Source: Sphingomonas sp. (GTDB taxonomy: Bacteria > Pseudomonadota > Alphaproteobacteria > Sphingomonadales > Sphingomonadaceae). Taken from it: a DNA stretch of 27,013 nt. This document shows positions 18,625-27,013 of the stretch, in pieces (within the stretch, counting starts at the first letter, position 1; the number at the start of each line of letters is the position of its first letter). The stretch covers positions 1 through 27,013 of the forward strand of contig JAICXF010000024.1 of assembly GCA_025981625.1 (NCBI GenBank). Direction: 5' to 3'. The notes beneath the pieces were generated by a model. It did no database searches, was not told the DNA's origin, and saw only the letters and a list, made by a program, of their open reading frames with translations. The position numbers and the translations under genes were made by a program.

Positions 18625-18702
18625 GTACGACCTCTCTCCTCGGGTAAGCGGCGGGTCTATAGGAGGCGCTGCGGCGACCGGCAACTGGGACGGTCGGCAG
18701 TG

Positions 18703-19017
18703 TTAGTTCAGCGGGACGATCACCTCGTCGGGCCGGACCAGGCCCAGCTTCTTGCGCACGAGCTCGTCGGCCATGTCGGGATCGGCCTTGTTGGGGTCCA
18801 GCAGCTGCGATTGGTGGCGCAGCTCGGCGCGCTGCTGCTCGATCTGCGCAAGCTCGGCCTGCCGCTGATGGAGCGCGCGGTGATAGCTGCCCCAGGCGAG
18901 GATGCCGTTCGGGCCCGCAATCGCGTGTCCGGCGAACGTCCCGACGACGATCACCGCCAGGGCCGGCATCGCCACCCTGCGGATCAGCGCGAAAATGCGG
19001 TTCGGTTCCCCCACCAT
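18703..19017 (-). CDS. FtsB/DivIC-like septum formation initiator protein
   Basis: A 104-residue single-pass membrane protein. A short cytoplasmic N-terminus is followed by a transmembrane helix at about residues 14-35, then a periplasmic coiled-coil (RALHQRQAELAQIEQQRAEL) and the C-terminal region DMADELVRKKLGLVRPDEVI, typical of FtsB/DivIC (PF04977). FtsB acts with FtsL and FtsQ to activate septal peptidoglycan synthesis. The ATG at 19017 is preferred over an upstream TTG at 19053, although its ribosome-binding site is weak. It lies 78 bases upstream of pdhA on the same strand. In many proteobacteria ftsB sits next to eno; here a reverse-oriented gene lies between them. Confidence 0.88.
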   Translation of the reverse strand: MVGEPNRIFALIRRVAMPALAVIVVGTFAGHAIAGPNGILAWGSYHRALHQRQAELAQIEQQRAELRHQSQLLDPNKADPDMADELVRKKLGLVRPDEVIVPLN

Positions 19018-19168
19018 GACGTCAGAAGAATCACGAAGCCCCTGCAAACGCAAGTGAAAAGGATGCTTTGGGGGATATTTCGGGGATAAGTCGTGGATCA
19101 GACGCCTTCGGCGCGAGCGACACGCACCGCGCGCTATGTTATCGAGCCGACATAAGGGGGGATCGAAA

Positions 19169-19954
19169 ATGGAAACAGCAGTCGAGCCGGCCGCTGCCGT
19201 CGCGCTCCAGCAACCACGGCGCCAGCGCTTCCTCGCCTATCACCGGTGGGACCGCAACTTCTTCCTGACCTTCCTCGCGCTTTGCTGGCTCGGGGTCTTG
19301 ATGGGGTTCAAGCCGGCGGTAATGAAACGCTACACCGGGCAAGCCGACTATCCCGCCCCGTTGATCCTGCAGATCCACGCCGTCGCGTTCAGCGCCTGGC
19401 TGGCCCTGCTCACGACGCAGATTGCACTGATCCGCAGCGGTCGGCCCCGCGTGCACATGACACTGGGCCTCATCGGCTTTGGCCTGGTCCCGGTGATGGC
19501 CGTCAGCGCCTTCTTTTCCGAAGTGTACAGCCAGCGTTTCTACTTCGCCCATCCGCCGAACAGCCAGGCGTTTTTCATCCTGCCGATCTTCTATGTGATC
19601 GCCTTCACGAGCTTCGCCACTTCGGCGCTTTCGCTGCGCAGCAATCCCCCCGCCCACAAGCGCCTGATCCTGCTCGCGACGACGATCATTGTCGGTGCGG
19701 CCTATACGCGCTGGTGGGGCGAAGCACTGAGCGCGATGGTCGGCGATGGGCTCGGCGGCATGCTGATCAACAGCTATGCGGGAACCAACCTGTTGCTGAT
19801 CTTTGCCGTCGGCTACGACTGGTTCACGCGCGGCCGACTGCACCGGGTTTATGAAATCGGCGTGCCGGCGATCCTGCTCGGTGAGATCGCGACGACCTTC
19901 ATCTATCACTCGCCAAGGTGGCTGCCGATCGCACATCTGGCGATCCAGCAGTGA
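19169..19954 (+). CDS. Conserved multipass membrane protein
   Basis: A 261-residue protein with about six to seven hydrophobic segments. It contains ILQIHAVAFSAWLALLTTQ and VHMTLGLIGFGLVPVM, with conserved-looking His and Trp residues in the pattern seen in several heme- or quinone-linked membrane families (DUF2306-like), but I cannot assign a family with confidence. A later motif is NPPAHKRLILLATTI. The start ATG at 19169 follows AAGGGGGGA at ideal distance; an upstream ATG at 19136 lacks such a site. It runs opposite to its neighbours and ends 6 bases before the convergent enolase stop. Confidence 0.8.
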   Translation: METAVEPAAAVALQQPRRQRFLAYHRWDRNFFLTFLALCWLGVLMGFKPAVMKRYTGQADYPAPLILQIHAVAFSAWLALLTTQIALIRSGRPRVHMTLGLIGFGLVPVMAVSAFFSEVYSQRFYFAHPPNSQAFFILPIFYVIAFTSFATSALSLRSNPPAHKRLILLATTIIVGAAYTRWWGEALSAMVGDGLGGMLINSYAGTNLLLIFAVGYDWFTRGRLHRVYEIGVPAILLGEIATTFIYHSPRWLPIAHLAIQQ

Positions 19955-19960
19955 GGCATC

Positions 19961-22020
<2,060 letters not shown>

Positions 22021-22021
<1 letters not shown>

Positions 22022-22365
22022 TGCTGAAGCCGGTCGATCCCGGCCCGCAGGGGCCCGAACGTCCCGTCGGCGAGCTCGTCCATGAGCTCATCGAGGACGG
22101 GAAGGCCTATGCCCGCGCCGAGCTCGGCCTGGTCAAGGCCATAGCCGCGGCCAAGGGGAAGGCGCTCGCGCTTCCCGTGGCGATGTTCGGCGCTGCGTTC
22201 ATCTGCGCGCTGGCGGCGGTCACCGCGCTCGCGGTCGGCGTGGTGATTGCGCTCGAGACATTCATCGGCCCCTTGGCTGCCGGATTCGTCGGCATGCTGA
22301 TCTTCGCCGCGATTGCCGGGCTGCTCGGCTGGTACGGCTACAAGTGCCTGAGGCGGGACTTCTGA
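22021..22365 (+). CDS. Phage-holin-family (YqjE/Holin-X-like) membrane protein
   Basis: A 114-residue protein with a short soluble N-terminus and two transmembrane helices (about residues 55-78 and 83-107). ELVHELIEDGKAYARAELGL followed by hydrophobic pairs is typical of the PF07332 (putative Actinobacterial Holin-X/YqjE) family. Despite the family name there is no phage context; it belongs to the chromosomal YqjD-YqjE-type envelope cluster. Start and stop both overlap neighbours by one base (TGATG). Confidence 0.82.
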
Positions 22366-22700
22366 TGCGCGACACGCCCGAAATTACCGCCGCTCGGGCC
22401 GAGGTCGACCGGAGCCGGGCGCGGGTCATGGCGACCGCTCAGGAGCTTCAGGAACGCCTCAGCCCCAAGGTGCTTGCCCGCGACGCCTGGCAAGGGGCCA
22501 AGGGCAAGGGCGCCGACCTCGCCGAGGATGCAGTCGACGCGGTGCGCGCGCGGCCTCTCGCCACCAGCGGCATCGTGGCCGCGCTGACGATGTTCCTGGC
22601 GCGCGAGCCGCTGATCGACCTCGCCGGCAGGATTACGAAGCGCAAACCTCGCAAGAGCCGCAAGGCCGCCACGACCATCGAGAATACGGAGAAAGCCTGA
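22365..22700 (+). CDS. DUF3618-like protein
   Basis: A 111-residue protein that starts MRDTPEITAARAEVDRSRAR and continues MATAQELQERLSPKVLARDAW, a pattern typical of DUF3618 proteins. A hydrophobic stretch lies near residues 66-84 (ATSGIVAALTMFLAREPL), and the C-terminal tail is basic (KRKPRKSRKA). It is probably membrane-associated with a positively charged cytoplasmic tail. It is third in the overlapping cluster; its stop overlaps the next start by one base. Confidence 0.8.
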   Translation: MRDTPEITAARAEVDRSRARVMATAQELQERLSPKVLARDAWQGAKGKGADLAEDAVDAVRARPLATSGIVAALTMFLAREPLIDLAGRITKRKPRKSRKAATTIENTEKA

Positions 22701-23098
22701 TGCCCGACCACGACACCACGGCCAACGAAGGCACGAGTTCGACACGCCAGCGCGCGATCGACACTTACGAGGGCGCGCGCGACCGCGCCACCGACACGCT
22801 CGGCGAAGCGCCGCTGCTTGCGCTGGCCGGCGGCCTTGCAGCCGGGGCGCTGATCGCGGCGCTGTTGCCGCGCACCGAGACTGAAGCGCGGCTGGTGCGT
22901 CCGACGGCACGCCGCGTGAAGGACAGCGCGCGGGCCGCCCTGGATGCGGCCCGCTCGACGGGTAAGGACCATCTCGCCGACATGGGATTTACGCGTGAAA
23001 AGGGCGAGCAAACGCTCAACGGGTTTGTCGACGGGCTGAAGGAAACCGCGCGCGCTTCGGCGGATGCCGCCTTGGATGCAGTCCGCAACAAAGACTGA
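22700..23098 (+). CDS. Small membrane-anchored helical protein, fourth gene of stress cluster
   Basis: A 132-residue protein with a hydrophilic N-terminus, one hydrophobic segment (about residues 38-57, PLLALAGGLAAGALIAALLP) and a helical, Ala/Arg/Lys-rich C-terminal half ending AALDAVRNKD. It resembles YtxH/DUF883-like helical envelope proteins, but no family can be fixed. It ends the set of four genes joined by single-base overlaps. The likely role is envelope stress or membrane organisation, by association only. Confidence 0.68.
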   Translation: MPDHDTTANEGTSSTRQRAIDTYEGARDRATDTLGEAPLLALAGGLAAGALIAALLPRTETEARLVRPTARRVKDSARAALDAARSTGKDHLADMGFTREKGEQTLNGFVDGLKETARASADAALDAVRNKD

Positions 23099-23130
23099 CG
23101 AACGCCGGCGGATCGGTTAGCGGAGGGGGC

Positions 23131-23373
23131 ATGAGCAAGCTTCACCTGGTGTTCGGCGGACGGGTCAAGGACCCGCGCGGACTCGACTTCGACTTGGGCA
23201 CGATCGACCTGGTCGGGATCTATGACAGCTATGCCGCGGCGGAAGAGGCGTGGCGCGGGAAGGCGCAGGGCACGGTCGACGATGCCGAAATGCGCTACGT
23301 CGTCGTCCACCTCCACCGATTGCTGGAGCCCGAGGCGGAAGGAATTGCTCGACCGAAGGTGCCAGCGGGCTGA
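23131..23373 (+). CDS. DUF4170 family protein
   Basis: An 80-residue soluble protein. The sequence KLHLVFGGRV followed by IDLVGIYDSYAAAEEAWRGK and YVVVHLHRLLEPE matches the alphaproteobacterial DUF4170 family, of unknown function. The start ATG follows GGAGGGG. It lies 32 bases after the four-gene cluster on the same strand and may be in the same transcript. A structured repeat begins 4 bases after its stop. Confidence 0.88.
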   Translation: MSKLHLVFGGRVKDPRGLDFDLGTIDLVGIYDSYAAAEEAWRGKAQGTVDDAEMRYVVVHLHRLLEPEAEGIARPKVPAG

Positions 23374-23377
23374 ACAT

Positions 23378-23511
23378 CCTCCCTGTCCCGAAGCGATGGG
23401 GAGGTGGCAGCGCGAAGCGCTGACGGAGGGGCCTACGGCGATAGAGCGGCCCCTCCACCATTCAGCTTTGCTGAACGGTCCCCCTCCCCACCGCCTACGG
23501 CGGCAGGGAGG
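23378..23511. repeat. Structured intergenic repeat, copy 2
   Basis: The same architecture as copy 1 at 10823-10935. The shared blocks are GGGGAGGTGGCA, TGACGGAGGGG, CCCCTCCACCAT and GGTCCCCCTC. Its internal hairpin is AGCGC-GAA-GCGCT (23409-23421), followed by TTCAGC-TTT-GCTGAA (23461-23475). Copies 1 and 2 differ in the first hairpin by paired changes. It fills the gap between the convergent DUF4170 and rhomboid genes and may serve as a bidirectional terminator. Confidence 0.88.
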
Positions 23512-23512
23512 T

Positions 23513-24142
23513 TCAAGCTCTCCTGTACCGCCACAGCAGCAGCGGGCGCTGAAGCAGCAGCCCGGCGGCGAATCCACCGACATGCGCCGGCGTGGCGAGC
23601 AGATAACCCTGCTTGTTGCCGAGCCAGCCCATCATCATTTGAAGCACGATCCACGCGACCATCAGCCAGGCGACGTTGATCCAGCGGTTGACCCGCAGGT
23701 TGTGCGTGAAGGCCTTTGCGCGGCCGTAACTGAGCGCGAACGCGCCCATCACCGCGCTGATCGCCCCGCTCGCGCCGATCATCGGCATCGCCCCGTGCGG
23801 ATTGACCCACCATTGCGCCGCGGCGGCGGCATAAGCGCCGATCACGTACATGATGACGAGCCCGACCGGCCCGATCACCCGTTCCACCTGGCTCCCGCAC
23901 CATAGCAGGATGAGCAGGTTGAAGCCGAGGTGGACCAGGCCCGAGTGGGCGAGCGTGGCGGTCAGCGGCGTCAGGATTGCCGGAACCGCCGCGAACGGCA
24001 TCGCGGCCCCAGTCATCCGAAGCGGAATGAACCCAAGCGCATAGGCGGCCTGCTCGGACTTGCCGAGGAGGACGGCGATGACCCACGCCAGCGCCGTCAG
24101 CGCGACGATGATGTTGGTCGCGGTGCGCGGGAAGCGCTGCAT
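23513..24142 (-). CDS. Rhomboid family intramembrane serine protease
   Basis: A 209-residue, six-helix membrane protease. It has the HSGLVHLGFN motif (His66, His71, Asn75), the catalytic serine Ser125 in GASGAISA and the catalytic histidine His187 in PAHVGGFAAG. It cleaves transmembrane segments within the inner membrane; substrates are unknown. The stop codon lies at the border of the structured repeat. Its start is 5 bases after the greA stop on the same strand, so greA and this gene are probably co-transcribed. Confidence 0.95.
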   Translation of the reverse strand: MQRFPRTATNIIVALTALAWVIAVLLGKSEQAAYALGFIPLRMTGAAMPFAAVPAILTPLTATLAHSGLVHLGFNLLILLWCGSQVERVIGPVGLVIMYVIGAYAAAAAQWWVNPHGAMPMIGASGAISAVMGAFALSYGRAKAFTHNLRVNRWINVAWLMVAWIVLQMMMGWLGNKQGYLLATPAHVGGFAAGLLLQRPLLLWRYRRA

Positions 24143-24147
24143 GCCGC

Positions 24148-24624
24148 CTAGACGAACTCGACCTTGGCAATCTCGTAATAACGGTCGCCGGACGGCGTCG
24201 ATACCTCGACCTCCTCGCCCTTCTGGCGGCCGATCAACGCCCGTCCAAGGGGTGAATTATAGCTGATCCGCCCGACGCGAGCGTCCGCCTCCGTCTGGCC
24301 GACGAGCTGGTACCTGACCTTCTTCTCGTCTTCGTCGATCAGGGTGACGGTCGCTCCGAACACGACCTTGTCGCCGGACAATGTGGTCGGATCGATCACC
24401 ATCGCCCGGCTCAAACGGTCCTCGAGATCGGCGATCGTCGCCTCGACCTGCCCCTGCCGCTCCTTGGCGGCGTGATATTCGGCGTTTTCGCTAAGATCGC
24501 CGTGGGCCCGCGCTTCCTCGATCGCTTCAACGATCGCCGGGCGCTCGCCCTTGAGGCGCTTCAGCTCGTCACTCAGCTGGCGGTGGCCCTCCTCGAGCAT
24601 CGGAACCTTTTCGACGGTGGCCAT
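24148..24624 (-). CDS. greA: Transcription elongation factor GreA
   Basis: A 158-residue protein of exactly the usual length. The N-terminal coiled-coil contains the hallmark [20 protein letters not shown], whose acidic tip enters the RNA polymerase secondary channel and stimulates cleavage of backtracked RNA. The C-terminal FKBP-like domain ends [20 protein letters not shown]. The start at 24624 ([10 protein letters not shown]) has AAAGGG upstream; a TTG six bases earlier is an unlikely alternative. It lies 92 bases downstream of carB, an arrangement common in proteobacteria. Confidence 0.97.
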   Translation of the reverse strand: MATVEKVPMLEEGHRQLSDELKRLKGERPAIVEAIEEARAHGDLSENAEYHAAKERQGQVEATIADLEDRLSRAMVIDPTTLSGDKVVFGATVTLIDEDEKKVRYQLVGQTEADARVGRISYNSPLGRALIGRQKGEEVEVSTPSGDRYYEIAKVEFV

Positions 24625-24716
24625 TGTCAAAACCCTTTTTTCAAAATCCTTGCCCCAAAACTATGCCCCGGCGGTGCTTCGGAGCCCGCGACGAGAGGCA
24701 AATTGTCGGTGGAAGC

Positions 24717-27013
24717 CTAGCTCTGGGAGGCGGAATAATAGGATTGGAGCGAGCCGACTTCAAGCGCATGGCCGCGGACCGCCTCGATCGACCATGCGGC
24801 GGCGAGGCTTGCCGGCGCCGTCGTGAAGTAGGGCACCTTCCTGATCAGCGCGGTGGTGCGGATCGAATGGCTGTCCTTCAGCGACTGCCAGCCTTCGGTC
24901 GTGTTGAACACGATCGCCACCTCGCCGTCGAGCAGCCGGTCGACGATGTGCGGCCGGCCCTGCGCGACCTTGTTGACCAGTTCGACGGGCAAGCCCCTCG
25001 ATAGCAGGTGCGCCGCGGTCCCGCTGGTCGCGATGACCTTGAACCCGAGCTCGATCAGCTTCTCCACCGCCGGCACGATATTGTCCTTGTCGCCATCCTT
25101 GACCGACACGAAGGCGGTGCCCTCCTGCGGCAGGACCATGCCCGCCCCAAGCAGGGCCTTGGCGAAAGCGGTATCGAAATCCTGCGCGATTCCCATGACT
25201 TCGCCGGTGCTCTTCATTTCCGGTCCAAGCACCGGGTCAGTGCCCGGGAAGCGCGCGAAGGGGAAGACCGACTCCTTGACCGCGATATAATCGCGGACCC
25301 GGCCGATCTCGCCGAGGCTTGCCAGCGGTTCGCCGGCCATCACCAGCGCGGCCATCTTGGCCACCGGCTTGCCGACCGACTTGGCGACGAACGGCACGGT
25401 GCGGCTGGCGCGCGGATTGACCTCGATCAGGTACACCTCGGCGCCTGCCCCCGACTCCGATCGGGGGTCCTTCACCGCGAACTGGACGTTCATCAGGCCC
25501 TTGACCTTCAGCGCCAGCGCCAGCTCGCGGGTCTGCCGCTCGATCTCGGCGACGATCGCCTCGGGCAGGCTGTACGGGGGAATCGAGCAGGCGCTGTCGC
25601 CCGAGTGGACCCCCGCCTCCTCGATATGCTGGAGCACGCCGCAGACGGTGACGTCGGTCCCGTCGCAGATCGCGTCGACGTCGACCTCGATCGCGTCCCG
25701 AAGATAGCGGTCGATCAGCACCGGGCTCTTGCCCGAGACCTCGACGGCCGTGGCGATGTAATGGTCGAGCTGTTGCGGTCCCTCGACGACCTCCATGCCG
25801 CGCCCGCCAAGGACGTAGGAAGGGCGCAGGAGCACCGGATAGCCGATCCGCTCGGCGACTCGGATCGCCTCGTCGCGGCTGCGCGCGATGCCGTTGGCCG
25901 GCTGCTTGAGCCCCAGACGCTGGACCAGCGCGGCGAAGCGCTCGCGGTCCTCGGCAAGGTCGATGCTGTCGGGCGAAGTCCCGAGGATCGGCACCCCGGC
26001 CGCCTGCAGCTCCTCGGCGAGCTTCAGCGGCGTCTGTCCGCCGAGCTGCACGATCACGCCCAGCAGCTCGCCGTTGGCCTGCTCGCGCCGGACGATCTCG
26101 AGCACGTCCTCGGCGGTCAGCGGCTCGAAATACAGGCGGTCCGAGGTGTCCGGATCGGTCGACACCGTCTCCGGATTGCAGTTGACCATGATGACTTCGA
26201 AACCGGCGCCCTTCTGATCACCCCGGTCGCGGCCCAGCGCGAAGGCAGCGTGGCAGCAGCAATAGTCGAACTCGATACCCTGCCCGATGCGGTTGGGACC
26301 GCCGCCCAGGATCATCACCTTGCGCCGATCGGAGACTGCCGCCTCGTCTTCCGGTTCGCCGAACAGCGGTGCCTCGTAGGTCGAGTACAGATAGGGCGTG
26401 CTCGCGTCGAACTCGGCCGCGCAGCTGTCGATGCGCTTGAACACCGGGCGGACGCCGAGCCGGAGCCGGTGCGCCCGCACCTCGTCCTCGGTGATCCCGC
26501 CGGTCATCGCCTTCATGGCCGTGTGAACGATGCCCGAGCCGCCCGCGGCCACGGCTTCGCTCATGCCCCGGTCGACTTCGGTTGAACGTAGCGACAGTTG
26601 GGCGAGGCGCGCGTCCGAAAAGCCCATCGCCTTCAGCCGCCGCATGCCTCGGGCATCACTCGGCAGGCCGTTGATCCGCACATTCTCTTCCGCCTCGACA
26701 ATCTCCGCCAGGCGCCTGAGAAACCAGGGATCGAAGCCCGCGATCTCGTTGATCCGCTCGACCGTGAAGCCCTGCCGCAACGCCTCGCCGGCGACCAGCA
26801 GCCGATCCGGGGTCGCCCGAGCGAGCGCGCTCTCGATCTCGGCCGGATCGGCATTCTCGAAGCGGCGCACGCGGTCCAGGCCGCACAGCCCGGTCTCAAG
26901 GCCCCTGAGCGCCTTCTGCAGGCTCTCGGCGAAGTTGCGGCCGATCGCCATTACCTCGCCCACCGACTTCATCGAGGTCGACAGCAGCGCCTCGGCGCCC
27001 TTGAACTTCTCGA
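24717..27013 (-). CDS. carB: Carbamoyl-phosphate synthase large subunit, C-terminal two thirds, cut by window edge
   Basis: About 765 residues of the roughly 1,100-residue subunit; the 5' end lies right of the window. It makes carbamoyl phosphate for pyrimidine and arginine synthesis, with CarA supplying ammonia from glutamine. The visible part begins [10 protein letters not shown]...[17 protein letters not shown] at the end of the first ATP-grasp unit, followed by the oligomerisation domain. The second synthetase half starts near [20 protein letters not shown] and includes [19 protein letters not shown]. The C-terminal MGS-like allosteric domain contains [19 protein letters not shown]. The reading frame is intact to the edge. 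Confidence 0.97.
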   Translation of the reverse strand, partial: EKFKGAEALLSTSMKSVGEVMAIGRNFAESLQKALRGLETGLCGLDRVRRFENADPAEIESALARATPDRLLVAGEALRQGFTVERINEIAGFDPWFLRRLAEIVEAEENVRINGLPSDARGMRRLKAMGFSDARLAQLSLRSTEVDRGMSEAVAAGGSGIVHTAMKAMTGGITEDEVRAHRLRLGVRPVFKRIDSCAAEFDASTPYLYSTYEAPLFGEPEDEAAVSDRRKVMILGGGPNRIGQGIEFDYCCCHAAFALGRDRGDQKGAGFEVIMVNCNPETVSTDPDTSDRLYFEPLTAEDVLEIVRREQANGELLGVIVQLGGQTPLKLAEELQAAGVPILGTSPDSIDLAEDRERFAALVQRLGLKQPANGIARSRDEAIRVAERIGYPVLLRPSYVLGGRGMEVVEGPQQLDHYIATAVEVSGKSPVLIDRYLRDAIEVDVDAICDGTDVTVCGVLQHIEEAGVHSGDSACSIPPYSLPEAIVAEIERQTRELALALKVKGLMNVQFAVKDPRSESGAGAEVYLIEVNPRASRTVPFVAKSVGKPVAKMAALVMAGEPLASLGEIGRVRDYIAVKESVFPFARFPGTDPVLGPEMKSTGEVMGIAQDFDTAFAKALLGAGMVLPQEGTAFVSVKDGDKDNIVPAVEKLIELGFKVIATSGTAAHLLSRGLPVELVNKVAQGRPHIVDRLLDGEVAIVFNTTEGWQSLKDSHSIRTTALIRKVPYFTTAPASLAAAWSIEAVRGHALEVGSLQSYYSASQS

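Noticed and set aside
18625..18684. A longer pdhA start at 18684
   Set aside because: The leader would be Pro-rich and includes the ribosome-binding site of the GTG start at 18624, which has much better spacing.
25008..26585. A 525-residue open frame antisense to carB
   Set aside because: It is a shadow of carB with the same His/Arg/Asp-rich composition and no recognisable motif.

Overview
This GC-rich window reads as chromosome from an alphaproteobacterium, most likely a sphingomonad (Sphingomonadales). That rests on the eno / ftsB / pdhA / pdhB grouping, a DUF4170 protein, a folate-dependent TrmFO, the GyrA sequence type and the run of small membrane proteins. It is mostly ordinary core genome with a few accessory pieces. 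I see no phage, transposase, integrase, CRISPR array or recognisable defence or biosynthetic island.

Layout. 1-1456: the end of a heme-copper oxidase operon (subunits I, III and IV, overlapping stops and starts; subunit I is cut by the window edge). 1464-3751, opposite strand: a long fusion of a membrane domain with a family-1 glycosidase-like domain, then a four-helix membrane protein. 3865-4346: two small charged proteins. 4437-4709: two tRNA genes, Pro(TGG) and a CAT-anticodon tRNA. 4756-7705: a histidine kinase-like protein with a degenerate ATPase domain and an exported TPR protein. 7999-10818: gyrA from a TTG start. 10823-10935: a structured repeat, followed by a host-attachment family protein with a terminator. 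11534-13482, minus strand: a DUF4142 lipoprotein, a DUF488 protein and a GH16 glucanase. 13524-14870: trmFO, sharing its stop with a convergent EF-hand protein. 15454-18624: a short squalene/phytoene synthase-like protein and the pyruvate dehydrogenase E1 subunits PdhA and PdhB, the latter with an N-terminal lipoyl domain. 18703-19017: an FtsB-like divisome protein. 19169-19954: a multipass membrane protein on the other strand. 19961-21250: enolase. 21392-23098: four overlapping genes resembling the YqjD/YqjE envelope-stress type. 23131-23373: DUF4170. 23378-23511: a second copy of the structured repeat. 23513-27013, minus strand: a rhomboid protease, greA and the C-terminal two thirds of carB.

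Functional themes are respiration (oxidase), central carbon metabolism (enolase and pyruvate dehydrogenase E1), information processing (gyrase A, TrmFO, tRNAs, GreA), pyrimidine/arginine precursor supply (CarB) and envelope or surface functions (FtsB, lipoprotein, glycosidases, rhomboid, YqjD/E-like cluster).

The most noteworthy observations are a palindromic element inserted in frame in the PdhB linker; a pair of intergenic repeats with a compensatory base-pair change; the membrane-GH1 fusion; and the kinase-like protein lacking ATP-binding motifs. I found no clearly new multi-gene system, and the findings are scored accordingly.
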